In this document: positions 8,210-16,575 of the stretch, one piece after another
How positions within the stretch are numbered: position 1 is the first letter of the stretch
Layout of the letters: each line of letters opens with the position of its first letter
Origin: JAWLDA01 sp041686855
Lineage (GTDB): Bacteria > Bacillota > Limnochordia > DTU080 > RSA5
Length of the DNA stretch: 64,000 bases
NCBI GenBank assembly: GCA_041686855.1
Contig: JAWLDA010000006.1
Span: forward strand, 219,429-283,428
Reading direction: 5' to 3'
The notes under the pieces: model-generated
Databases searched by the model: none
What the model saw: only the letters and a program-made list of their open reading frames with translations
Told to the model about the DNA's origin: nothing
Program-made: the position numbers and the translations under genes

Positions 8210-9607
8210 ATGGTGTTTCACTTTCGTAATATCAGCGCGAGCGTCATAGTGTTGCTCGCCGCTCTCATTGTCGTTGCGGGAATTGCCCTGGCTGCGCCGG
8301 AGCCGCCCGTCATCACGCATGCCGGGGACGTTCAAGCGGAGATCCCTTTGGCTGTGCCGTTCGATCCCGTGGCGCCGCCCCGACCGCCACAGGGCGAGAT
8401 TGTACACTTCACGTTGGAGGCGAAGCTCGCTCGTTTGGAAGTAGCTCCTGGCGAGTTTAAGGAAGTTTGGACGTTCAATGAATCAGTTCCTGGACCGACC
8501 CTCAGAGTGAATCAGGGGGACACGGTCCGCTTCACCCTCATCAACAAAGATCCCAACATGGAGCATGGACTTGACTTTCACGCAGGGCAGATGGATCCGG
8601 GCACGTATCACCGATCCATCCAGCCGGGTGAGAGCATCACCTTCGACTTTGTCGCTAGATATCCCGGGGTCTTCTTTTATCACTGTAGCGCCGATCCGGT
8701 GATCATGCACATCGCCAACGGCATGTTCGGTGCAGTGATCGTCGATCCACCGGGATACGTGCCGACCGGCAAAGAGTATGTACTCGTCCAACACGAGTGG
8801 TACGAGGATCCGACCGATCTCGACCAACTTCTAAACGCTAACCCGGTCAGTTTGGCGTTCAACGGGGTCCCCTTCCAATACATGGACGCACCCTTGACTG
8901 CCGAGCCCGGTGAGCAGATTCGATTCTACGTGGTGAATGCCGGTCCCAATCGATTCTCTGCGTTCCATGTGATTGGCGGCATCTTTGACAAGGTACTGTT
9001 TGACGGGAATCCCGCAAACGCTCATTACGGTTCCCAAACGGTGACGGTACCGCCGGGGGGAGCGCTGGTTGCAGACCTCGTGGCCGACACTGGGACCTAT
9101 CCTGTGTTGACTCACGCAATGAACGACGCCAACAAGGGTGCTCTGGGTCTGCTCCGAGTGGGAGAACCCGAGGTGTCGCATGGGGAGTCGACCGCTTCAA
9201 GCTCCCGACACGAGACGGCCACTCCCTCTACCGATGTGAGTGCCGCCCTTGACCCGTCCGCTGCAGGGACCCCGCCGTCGCCAAGCGATTCGGTTGCAAC
9301 TGCGACAGGCTCCGCGGGTGAGCAGGTGCTCATCTCGGGATACGCGTTTAAGCCCAAGCGGCTGACGATCAAAGTCGGCACGACGGTAACCTGGCTCAAC
9401 CAGGATCGAACGGGCCACGCAGTGGTTCACAAAATGTCTCATCCGTCGGAGCGTCTCTTTGACTCGACGGGTGAGAGAGACGGTGGCGAGAAGCGACTCT
9501 TTAACCGAGGAGAAAGTTACAGTTTCACCTTTACCGAACCGGGCATTTACGAGTACACGTGTTCCCCGCACCCCTATATGAGCGGAACCATCATTGTGGA
9601 GGAGTGA
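8210..9607 (+). CDS. nirK: Exported NirK-like copper nitrite reductase with C-terminal cupredoxin
   Basis: The 465-residue protein has an N-terminal export helix (ending near IALAAPEPP) and then a two-cupredoxin NirK module. Likely type 1 copper ligands are His119, Cys159, His167 and Met172. Type 2 ligands are His124, His158 and His302. The catalytic Asp (D122 in HGLDFH) and His (H253 in FHVIGG) of nitrite reductases are also present. Residues ~325-372 are a Ser/Thr/Pro/Ala linker. Residues ~373-465 form a plastocyanin-like domain with GHAV and CSPHPYMSG ligands, a plausible built-in electron donor. The likely reaction is nitrite to nitric oxide outside the membrane. The Cys-to-His spacing is one residue shorter than in Alcaligenes NirK. 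Its stop is 6 bases before the next copper gene. Confidence 0.82.
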   Translation: MVFHFRNISASVIVLLAALIVVAGIALAAPEPPVITHAGDVQAEIPLAVPFDPVAPPRPPQGEIVHFTLEAKLARLEVAPGEFKEVWTFNESVPGPTLRVNQGDTVRFTLINKDPNMEHGLDFHAGQMDPGTYHRSIQPGESITFDFVARYPGVFFYHCSADPVIMHIANGMFGAVIVDPPGYVPTGKEYVLVQHEWYEDPTDLDQLLNANPVSLAFNGVPFQYMDAPLTAEPGEQIRFYVVNAGPNRFSAFHVIGGIFDKVLFDGNPANAHYGSQTVTVPPGGALVADLVADTGTYPVLTHAMNDANKGALGLLRVGEPEVSHGESTASSSRHETATPSTDVSAALDPSAAGTPPSPSDSVATATGSAGEQVLISGYAFKPKRLTIKVGTTVTWLNQDRTGHAVVHKMSHPSERLFDSTGERDGGEKRLFNRGESYSFTFTEPGIYEYTCSPHPYMSGTIIVEE

Positions 9608-9613
9608 CCGCCC

Positions 9614-11746
9614 GTGTTGCGCATGCATCGTATGACAAGATTGGTCGTCGTGACGCTAGCGTGTATCGGACTCCTTATCACCCCGGTGTCGGCACATAAA
9701 CTGCTCGAACCCGATTGGAGTATGGACGAACTGGTTCAAGAGGTACACGAAACCTTCCTTGGGGGAACAGTTCCCGCTGAGAAGATGACGGGGAACGTGC
9801 GTGAGTTTCACATGTACATCGCAGAGATCGAGCACGAAATCACCGAGGGCGTGACGGTGACAGCTTGGGCCTACGGCTTGGAAGGGGAAGAGGCGACTGT
9901 TCCAGGACCCACGCTTAGGGTTAAAAAAGGCGATCTCGTTCGTATTTACCTATCCAACCGGCACGACCAACCGCACTCCTTGCATCCCCATGGGATTACG
10001 ACTGTGGATGTCCTCAACGACGGAGTGCCGCACACCTCGGGTGCCTACATCATGCCTGGTGAGACGCTCATGTACGAGTTTGTAGCTCAGGAGTCAGGCA
10101 CGCACGCCTATCACTGCCACGTGCAAACCTCAGTGCACCAGGATATGGGCATGTACGGCGGCCTCATCGTCGAAGAGGATGAGCCGGTCGTATGGGATCG
10201 GGAGTATGTCGCTATCATCGATGAATGGGATACCCGGCGGGACCCTACCAACGCAGCCGAGATTCCAGAGTACAACTACTACGTCGTGAACGGCAAATCC
10301 GGCACCTCGGTGCCCGACTTCCTCATCTTGGACGGTGAGGTGGGCCGAATTCGGCTGATCAACATGGGATTTCAGTCGCACGCCCTTCACTTGCACGGCA
10401 CGGCGTTTGTCGTGACGCACAAAGACGGGTATCAACTGCCGGCGCCTTACCGAGGTGACACCATTAATATCGCCCCGGGGGAGACGTACGACGTCCTCGT
10501 TCAGGGAAGGGATGGAGTCTTCCCCTGGCATGACCACAACTCGCTGGCAGCGACAGACGACGGCGTCTACCCCGGTGGCATGCTGATGCATACCGTCGGA
10601 TCCCCTGAAGTGCGCTTTAACCCGGCCTACGATCCACCTCGCTACGCCATTGAAGGTCACGTACACGACGGAGATGCAACACGCGCGCAATATGGCATCG
10701 TGGATCTTGACGAGGAGGGGGCGTCAGACCACGAGCATGAGATGGAGGATCGTGGAACGACTCCACAACCGATCGAGGCGAGCAGCTCTGATGGGGAGAC
10801 GGCCCTTATTTCGGAGACGTCGGGGCGCACAGCCCCGGCGGTTGCGAGGGTTCCTATGGCACCGATGGAGCCTCCGGAGATCGTAAAAGGCGCTGCGGAT
10901 GTCAAGTCAGGTATCGGTCCGGCTCAACCCTTTGATCCAGTGGCACCATCGCCTACCATTCAAGGTGAAGTGGTCGAATTCACGCTGGAAGCCACACGGG
11001 CCACCCTTGAAGTGGCCCCTGGAGATGTCCGGGAGGTATGGACCTTTAACGGGTCGGTTCCAGGGCCGACGTTGCGCGTAAATCAAGGGGATACTGTTCG
11101 TTTCACGCTCATCAATAAGGATCCCGAAATGGCGCACGGGCTCGACTTTCATGCTGGACAGATGGATCCTGGTATCTATCATCAAGCAATCGAGCCCGGC
11201 GAGAGCATCACGTTTGATTGGGTTGCCCGATATCCCGGGGTCTTCTATTACCATTGCAGTGCCGATCCAGTGATCATTCACATTGCTAATGGGATGTTCG
11301 GCACCGTGATCGTCGACCCGCCGGGGTATCAACCGGCCGACAAAGAGTACGTCCTCGTGCAGAATGAGTGGTATCGGTCAAACAACGATCTCGATGTGTT
11401 ACTGGAGGAGAAACCTGTTGCTGCAGCGTTCAACGGAGTACCGGCGCAATACGTCGACAATCCACTGACGGCCGTTGCCGGTGAAAGCCTGCGCTTTTAC
11501 GTCGTCAACGCAGGCCCGAGCGATTTCGCTGCCTTTCACGTCATTGGCGGGATCTTTGACAGAGTACTCTTTGATGGGAATCCGCGGAATCCACAGTTTG
11601 GCGTGCAAACCGTGACGGTACCCCCCGGTGGCGCCGTCGTAGCGGATATGATCGTGCCAGATCCGGGCGATTATCCGGTGTTGAGTCATCTGATGAGCTC
11701 AGCGACGAAGGGGGCGCTGGGGATCCTACACGTCACCGGCGACTAG
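9614..11746 (+). CDS. Two-domain multicopper oxidase fused to a NirK-like module
   Basis: The 710-residue exported protein starts with a signal peptide (ending near TPVSAHK). Residues ~40-360 are a two-domain multicopper oxidase. Domain 1 has HSLHPHG and HAYHCHVQTSVHQDMGM, which carries a type 1 copper Cys-His-Met set. Domain 2 has HALHLHG and WHDHN, completing the trinuclear-cluster histidines. This is the layout of type C two-domain oxidases, with T1 copper in domain 1. After a polar linker (~365-425), residues ~430-710 repeat the upstream NirK module, with HGLDFHAG, YHCSADPVIIHIANGM, FHVIGG and LSHLMSS. The type 2 histidines and catalytic Asp/His are retained. GTG 9614 follows GGAGGAG at the end of the preceding gene, so the two are co-transcribed. 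Confidence 0.82.
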   Translation: MLRMHRMTRLVVVTLACIGLLITPVSAHKLLEPDWSMDELVQEVHETFLGGTVPAEKMTGNVREFHMYIAEIEHEITEGVTVTAWAYGLEGEEATVPGPTLRVKKGDLVRIYLSNRHDQPHSLHPHGITTVDVLNDGVPHTSGAYIMPGETLMYEFVAQESGTHAYHCHVQTSVHQDMGMYGGLIVEEDEPVVWDREYVAIIDEWDTRRDPTNAAEIPEYNYYVVNGKSGTSVPDFLILDGEVGRIRLINMGFQSHALHLHGTAFVVTHKDGYQLPAPYRGDTINIAPGETYDVLVQGRDGVFPWHDHNSLAATDDGVYPGGMLMHTVGSPEVRFNPAYDPPRYAIEGHVHDGDATRAQYGIVDLDEEGASDHEHEMEDRGTTPQPIEASSSDGETALISETSGRTAPAVARVPMAPMEPPEIVKGAADVKSGIGPAQPFDPVAPSPTIQGEVVEFTLEATRATLEVAPGDVREVWTFNGSVPGPTLRVNQGDTVRFTLINKDPEMAHGLDFHAGQMDPGIYHQAIEPGESITFDWVARYPGVFYYHCSADPVIIHIANGMFGTVIVDPPGYQPADKEYVLVQNEWYRSNNDLDVLLEEKPVAAAFNGVPAQYVDNPLTAVAGESLRFYVVNAGPSDFAAFHVIGGIFDRVLFDGNPRNPQFGVQTVTVPPGGAVVADMIVPDPGDYPVLSHLMSSATKGALGILHVTGD

Positions 11747-12531
11747 GGAAGCGTCGACGATACAATAGGGTAGGAGGCGGGGGTAATCCAGTCATCCAGC
11801 CTTCTGCCCGATCCAATTTCAATAGGTTGCTTCTTATCTTCGGCAACGCCCGGCTTTTGGAGTGCAACATAGAGATGGCCCTCGCTATCTAGCTCCGCGT
11901 AGAATACGTCTTTCACGGAAGAGATCCCAAGCCGTTGGAGCTCCTCCTCCAGCCACGCACCATTGAGGTCGAGCCGCTCCAGCATTTCGAAATCCGCCTT
12001 GCCGTCATAGATGACCGTCGTGGCTAATCCTCGATAGGGTGTGCTAATACCCAAGTCACGTGCCCGTACCGGTTCTTCTTGTGACTTGCGCAGGATCGAA
12101 ATCTCTCCGTTCGCTTCGACGAGAGCGAATTCCACCTCAGCTAGGTTAAAGACACCGTTAAGGCGAAGCAACTCGAGTACTTGATCGAGAGAGTAACGGA
12201 TTTTACGAAGATTATGTTTGAGGAGCTTGCCGTTTTGCACGATGATGGTGGGTTCAAATCTCATGATGTGGCGAAACCGTCGGCTCTTGAGGATCCCATA
12301 GGAACTCCCGATTTGTAGGAGGACCAGCAGCACGATGGCCAAGACGGTGGGGCCATGCTCAATACTGGGATCTGCGATATCGGCTCCAACTACGGCTCCC
12401 AAGACGATGGCGATGACGAAATCAAAGACAGGTAACTCTCCAACTTGCCGCTTCCCCATGAGTAAGGTCATGCAAAAGACCAAAGGAATGATCGTAACGA
12501 TTCGACCGGCAGTGATCAGGTACGCCTCCAC
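11743..12531 (-). CDS. YetF-like membrane protein (DUF421)
   Basis: This 262-residue protein has three N-terminal membrane helices (residues ~5-80) containing the family signature GKRQVGELPVFDFVIAIVLGAVVGADIADPS. A cytosolic DUF421 domain follows, with IIVQNGKLLKHNLRKIRYSLDQVLELLRLNGVFNLAEVEFALVEANGEISIL. B. subtilis YetF-type proteins affect spore and envelope traits, but their molecular role is not settled. Its TAG overlaps the TAG of the convergent copper oxidase gene, with stops at 11743-11745 and 11744-11746. It has a good in-frame ATG at 12531 and appears monocistronic. Confidence 0.87.
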   Translation of the reverse strand: MEAYLITAGRIVTIIPLVFCMTLLMGKRQVGELPVFDFVIAIVLGAVVGADIADPSIEHGPTVLAIVLLVLLQIGSSYGILKSRRFRHIMRFEPTIIVQNGKLLKHNLRKIRYSLDQVLELLRLNGVFNLAEVEFALVEANGEISILRKSQEEPVRARDLGISTPYRGLATTVIYDGKADFEMLERLDLNGAWLEEELQRLGISSVKDVFYAELDSEGHLYVALQKPGVAEDKKQPIEIGSGRRLDDWITPASYPIVSSTLP

Positions 12532-12645
12532 CTACGTCGCTCCTTGAGTGAGCTGGATCCGGTTTCAAAATTGAACGTTTCTGGGGGGATGGGTGTACCA
12601 TAGTCTTGGCACTACATCAAAGGGGTATGCGCCGTTGGATATACA

Positions 12646-12682
12646 GAAATAGAACCGGGGGAGTGTGCCGCGGTTCTATTTC
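12646..12682 (-). terminator. Displaced tRNA terminator (inverted repeat)
   Basis: A perfect 12-bp inverted repeat (GAAATAGAACCG / CGGTTCTATTTC) has a 13-nt loop. It lies just downstream, on the minus strand, of the tRNA-Ser 3' fragment at 12713-12769. It is most simply the original terminator of the tRNA-Ser transcript, separated from the intact tRNA by the inserted element. The 362-base gap 12532-12893 holds only this hairpin and the attachment repeat. Confidence 0.6.
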
Positions 12683-12712
12683 GTAGGGGAAAGCTGCATT
12701 CGAGAATGAAGT

Positions 12713-12769
12713 TGGCGGAGGAGGAGGGATTCGAACCCTCGTCACCCGTTAGGGTGGCACGATTTCCAG
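12713..12769 (-). repeat. Distal attachment repeat: tRNA-Ser 3' end copy
   Basis: These 57 bases are identical to 26815-26871, which is the CCA end, acceptor, T arm, variable arm and part of the anticodon arm of tRNA-Ser(GGA). The match stops at 12770 and the 5' half of the tRNA is absent. It is the direct repeat expected when a tyrosine integrase recombines into the 3' half of a tRNA gene. Confidence 0.9.
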
Positions 12770-12893
12770 GCACATGGAACGGGAACACAGTCCAAACAAT
12801 CCACTATATATAGGCTTTTGGCAGAATGTGTCTCTCCCGTTTAGTACGATTTTGGATTGGCATTGTAGTCAGGATTGTAGTCATTTCCGAGCC

Positions 12894-13733
12894 CTATCTA
12901 TTACCTCTCGAATTCTTTTGCCGACATGCGGGGCTGCATGTCCGCCTGTTTGGCCTTGAGTATCCCTGTCCCACTGGAAACCAGACATCGCACCCTTCTG
13001 TTTCGCAGATACGCCACTCAACCCCTCCTGTAACCACTTGCGCAAACTGTAGCCATATAGCACCTTTAAGGGACTTGACAAAGACTTTCATATGGAGGCT
13101 TGGCCCTCTCGTCGTTGCTCGCCCTCTTGGTGCGTATTCCGGGGAGTAATAGGTCTCGTTGAATAGCTCAGTGGATATCCTGTTTTCGAGTAGTGCAAGC
13201 GCTGCGCCGTAATAGTTCCCTTCACCGATGGCATTAAAGAGCCATGGCTGCGAGGGCTTTTGTATGGTTGAAAGGATTTCCACGGCAGTATACTGCTCCC
13301 CTGGTACGTACACGATGCGGTCTCGAAGAGAAGGTATATCCATCGGTGGCTCCTCAGCAAACCGTTGTGCTTCATTGATCGCTTCCCAAATTCTCCAAGC
13401 GCCCCGCAAAAAATCGATCTGCGTCGCAAATTCATCAGCCCAGAACCCTTTACGACCCGTCCTTAGAGGATGATCAACGGATTCGAAAGTCCCGTATTGT
13501 GAGGCAAAATCGTACGCAGCGTCAATTGTTGGATTCAACTTTCGAAGACGGTGGAATAGATCAGGTGTTTCACTCAGTGGTTGATAAGTTCGGTCGATTA
13601 TTTGTTCACAATGAATGAATATGCCGCTCTTCTCCGAGCGTGTGTCATTGTTAATATTCTCTGCTACGAAGCCTCCTTTAGGAATGAACCACTCAAAGGC
13701 AAAGCCTCCCTCAGTGGGTTGGATCGGCCTCAT
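12894..13733 (-). CDS. Island protein with C-terminal zinc-finger-like motif
   Basis: The 279-residue product has no family I can name. The C terminus reads WRICETEGCDVWFPVGQ and then RRTCSPACRQKNSRG. This Cys-x4-Cys...Cys-x3-Cys arrangement with a basic tail resembles the treble-clef finger at the end of CGNR-type and other mobile-element proteins. The central part is mixed alpha/beta with many aromatic residues and no membrane segment. ATG 13733 is preferred because GGGAGTG precedes it; the longer ATG at 13802 lacks a ribosome site. It is the first gene inside the left repeat and is divergent from the excisionase-like gene. Nucleic-acid binding is an inference from the finger only. Confidence 0.6.
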   Translation of the reverse strand: MRPIQPTEGGFAFEWFIPKGGFVAENINNDTRSEKSGIFIHCEQIIDRTYQPLSETPDLFHRLRKLNPTIDAAYDFASQYGTFESVDHPLRTGRKGFWADEFATQIDFLRGAWRIWEAINEAQRFAEEPPMDIPSLRDRIVYVPGEQYTAVEILSTIQKPSQPWLFNAIGEGNYYGAALALLENRISTELFNETYYSPEYAPRGRATTRGPSLHMKVFVKSLKGAIWLQFAQVVTGGVEWRICETEGCDVWFPVGQGYSRPNRRTCSPACRQKNSRGNR

Positions 13734-13871
13734 ACCGTTGTCACTCCCTGCCGTCACAGAATTGATACGCAAAAAGTGTGGTTGGTCACATAAACATTGC
13801 ACTTAAAGTGTTCCATTCCTGGCGTGAGTGAACCAAAATAGGAGAAAACGTGATAGGGGGTGCCAACCGAG

Positions 13872-14096
13872 GTGAATACAGCGATAGACAGTCGGGTGGC
13901 GCAAAGTGCTGGGAGACGGTTGTTTACCGTATCGGAGGCCGCCAAGTACGGTGGATGGAGCACGAGCTTCGTTTACAAGGCTGTTGCGAGAGGAATCTTC
14001 CCTTCCGTTCGTATTGAAGGGACTCGGAGCGTGAGAATTGACCGGCAGGACCTCGACGCCCTTATCGAGCGCAATAAGGTCGGTAGCTTAGGGTAA
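13872..14096 (+). CDS. Excisionase-like helix-turn-helix protein
   Basis: The 74-residue protein matches the excisionase/MerR-type winged HTH pattern: FTVSEAAKYGGWSTSFVYKAVARGIFPSVRIEGTRSVRIDRQDLDALIER. The helix-turn-helix is at residues ~19-40, and the wing brings in the SVRIxR segment. Such proteins bend attachment-site DNA to favour excision or repress element genes. GTG 13872 is chosen because AGGGGGTG lies 9 bases before it; GTG 13860 is in frame but too close to that site. It faces away from the zinc-finger-like gene across a short shared upstream region. Confidence 0.75.
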   Translation: MNTAIDSRVAQSAGRRLFTVSEAAKYGGWSTSFVYKAVARGIFPSVRIEGTRSVRIDRQDLDALIERNKVGSLG

Positions 14097-14321
14097 CGTC
14101 GCTACAACACCCGATAGCAGGTCGGCATTCGGGAGGTGGTCGGACTTGCAGTCATTGGACGGGAATGGCATGGCGAATGGATTCAGGACGAGTCCGAGAG
14201 TGACATGGGAGGACCGCACAGCCTTCCCATTATCTGTGGATGCTGACTGGCTAGCGCCTCGCCTGTCGAAAGGTAAGGCGAAAGTGCGCCTCCGGCGTCA
14301 TTGGATATGGGGGCGGTTCGG

Positions 14322-15929
14322 GTGAGCAGTTTGCCCAAAGTTGACCTTCGTAAGTACAAGGCGTTAAGGGAAAATGGTGTACCCGATGACGAGGCCGAGC
14401 GCATTGTTATGGATGGAATCTGGCCGCCTCCCGTACCGTTTTATCAGGCCGAATTGCCATCCTTCCCTACACAAACTCTCCCCAAGTGGCAGCGAGACTT
14501 TGTAGAAGCGGAGGCGGAGGCGACGCAGACTCCGCCGGACCTCGCAGCCATGCAGACCCTGTGCGTCGTTGCCGCGGCTATTCAGCGAAAGGTGGTCGTA
14601 CGCGTTCGGGAGGGGTGGACTGAGCCTGTCAACCTTTTTACCGTGGTTGTACAGGAGTCCGGTACACGAAAGAGCCGGGTTACCAAGGATACAACGGCTC
14701 CGGTGGAAGATTGGGAAGAACGAGAAGGAAGCTACATTGAGCCTGCAATCCACGAGGCGTCCAATGCTTATCGAATCAAGGAAACGCGGTTGCAACGGCT
14801 ACAACGCCAAGCTGCACAGGCCGATGAGGTCAGGGATCAACGGCGACTTGCTGACGAGGCATTGGACTTGGCTTGGGAACTTGCCGAGTTGGAGATTCCT
14901 GTTCCCCCTCGAATAATAGCCGACGATACGACGCCTGAAAAGCTGCAAACGCTAATTCGAGACCACGAAGGCCGGATGGCTGTAGTGTCGCCTGAGGGTG
15001 ATGTCTTCGACATAATGTCGGGACGGTATTCCACCACTGGTGAGTCCAATTTCGGGGTTTATCTCAAAGGGCATGCGGGTGATACCTTGCGAGTGGATCG
15101 AGTGGGTCGCCCGCCCGAGTATGTCCGCAATCCCGCGTTGACGGTGTCCTTGGCAATCCAGCCGGAAGTGCTACGGGGACTGCATAGTAAGTCCGGTTTT
15201 CGCGGGAGGGGATTGTTGGCACGGTTTCTCTATTCCCTGCCACCCAGTTTGGTGGGAAAGCGGAAGATTGATGCCCCGCCGGTACCTCGAACGATACGCA
15301 CCACGTACGAGACGTACGTTGATGAACTCCTATCACTTCCATGGACGACCGGTAGTGAGGGAGAGAAGATTGCCCACGAACTCCATTTTTCTGACGGGGC
15401 TCGGGTACGTTTTTTGGAGTTCATGAAACGACTAGAGCCGGCACTTGCTCGCACCGGTGAACTTGGCACCATTGCTGACTGGGGCGGGAAATTAGCCGGT
15501 ACGGTGGCTCGAATCGCCGGATTGTTGCACGTGGGCAATCAGGTTATGGCATCCATGCGGTGGGAAGCACCCATTGGCCAGGAGGTCGTGGAACGTGCCA
15601 TCATCATCGGTGAAAAGTATCTTATTCCACATGCTAAGGCCGCTTTCGGGGAGATGGGTGCGGACCCTTCGGTCGATGACGCCCGCTACATCCTTGAGAT
15701 TATCTCCGAAAAGATCTTGGAGGGATTTAAGAAGCAAGATATGTGGCAACTAACCAAAGGGCGATTCAAAAAGGTTGAGGGTCTTAATGAGGGACTAAGG
15801 CTATTAGTCGAGCATGGATACCTACGGGAGAACGTCCCAGAAACGGAGCCCGGTAGACGTGGACGAAAACCTGCACCGACTTACGACGTGAATCCGTTGC
15901 TGTGGTCCTACAATTCCTACGATTCCTAA
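14322..15929 (+). CDS. DUF3987 (YfjI-like) mobile-element protein
   Basis: The protein of about 535 residues has the DUF3987 layout. The N-terminal part has PFYQAELPSFPTQTLPKWQRDFVEAEAEATQTPPDLAAMQTLCVVAAAIQRK and VNLFTVVVQESGTRKS, a degenerate P-loop (ESGTRKS). A helical coiled stretch follows at ~145-195. The core has VSPEGDVFDIMSGRY, LTVSLAIQPEVL and GRGLLARFLYSLP, and the end is a winged-helix-like tail. Family members are found in phages, ICEs and plasmids beside primases and are thought to help DNA replication as helicase-like ATPases. No primase domain is fused or adjacent here. GTG 14322 is preferred; in-frame ATG 14307 and TTG 14301 lie upstream. Confidence 0.8.
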   Translation: MSSLPKVDLRKYKALRENGVPDDEAERIVMDGIWPPPVPFYQAELPSFPTQTLPKWQRDFVEAEAEATQTPPDLAAMQTLCVVAAAIQRKVVVRVREGWTEPVNLFTVVVQESGTRKSRVTKDTTAPVEDWEEREGSYIEPAIHEASNAYRIKETRLQRLQRQAAQADEVRDQRRLADEALDLAWELAELEIPVPPRIIADDTTPEKLQTLIRDHEGRMAVVSPEGDVFDIMSGRYSTTGESNFGVYLKGHAGDTLRVDRVGRPPEYVRNPALTVSLAIQPEVLRGLHSKSGFRGRGLLARFLYSLPPSLVGKRKIDAPPVPRTIRTTYETYVDELLSLPWTTGSEGEKIAHELHFSDGARVRFLEFMKRLEPALARTGELGTIADWGGKLAGTVARIAGLLHVGNQVMASMRWEAPIGQEVVERAIIIGEKYLIPHAKAAFGEMGADPSVDDARYILEIISEKILEGFKKQDMWQLTKGRFKKVEGLNEGLRLLVEHGYLRENVPETEPGRRGRKPAPTYDVNPLLWSYNSYDS

Positions 15930-16038
15930 GGTCGAATGAGGTCGGACGGCGCGTCGGTATTCGCTAATATAGGGAAATTAGGAATTGCAGGATGAAGCAG
16001 GTTTTTGTAGTTTCGACACGGAGCGTGAGGTGGTTTCA

Positions 16039-16344
16039 GTGGCATACAGCAAGAAGGCGAGAATGGTTCGACAATGCATGGGGCGACGGGCCGATGGGCG
16101 ACGATGCCGAGCCTGGGCGGTCTGGGACGACTCAAAACAACTCTGTGTGGCCCATCTGGGCCGACACCACCGTGGTCCAATGCCTCCGCGGTGGGCAAGC
16201 CGTCCGAGGCGACGGCGGGCAAAGGCTGTGCCTTGCACGTGTCGGGCGTACGCTTGGCCGCATCGTCCCGGAGGTGGACTGTGCAAGTGGCCGGATCCGC
16301 CCCATTACCGTTGTACAACCCCGGCTGGAACGAGGCGAGAGTGA
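16039..16344 (+). CDS. Small cysteine-rich element protein (HRPGGGLC motif)
   Basis: The 101-residue, very basic protein has two cysteine clusters. The first is RQCMGRRADGRRCRAWAV followed by KQLCVAHLGRHH, a C-x7-C...C-x2-H zinc-site pattern. The second is PCTCRAYAWPHRPGGGLC followed by KWPDPP. The second segment resembles a short motif I associate with orphan proteins on Firmicute mobile elements, but I cannot name the family. GTG 16039 follows GAGGTGG with normal spacing; the upstream in-frame part to 15985 is less convincing. A different-frame ORF at 15992-16483 covers the same DNA but has no such motifs. Zinc or nucleic-acid binding is inferred. Confidence 0.6.
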   Translation: MAYSKKARMVRQCMGRRADGRRCRAWAVWDDSKQLCVAHLGRHHRGPMPPRWASRPRRRRAKAVPCTCRAYAWPHRPGGGLCKWPDPPHYRCTTPAGTRRE

Positions 16345-16575
16345 CTGTTGTGACTTGTGTGAGAAGGAAAGCAACAGCTTGTTCTTGCCGGACACCGTCA
16401 GGGAGAGATCGAGATCAGTGGTAAATCGGTCCAATCCTAGAACGCCCAAACGTTTCTCACCTGTCAATAGCTATCAGGTGTGAGTTATGCGACAAAGCGA
16501 TTGATCGGGAGACACGAGTTTCGTGAGGTAGCATCTCTCTCAAGGGGCATGAACGAAATGGAGGACTGCATTTTG

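Noticed and set aside
12713..12769. Second functional tRNA-Ser gene
   Set aside because: Only the 3' part is present; the D arm and 5' acceptor strand are absent, so it is an attachment repeat.
15992..16483. 163-codon plus ORF overlapping the cysteine-rich island protein
   Set aside because: The alternative frame shows ordered Cys/His motifs and a ribosome site; this one has none.
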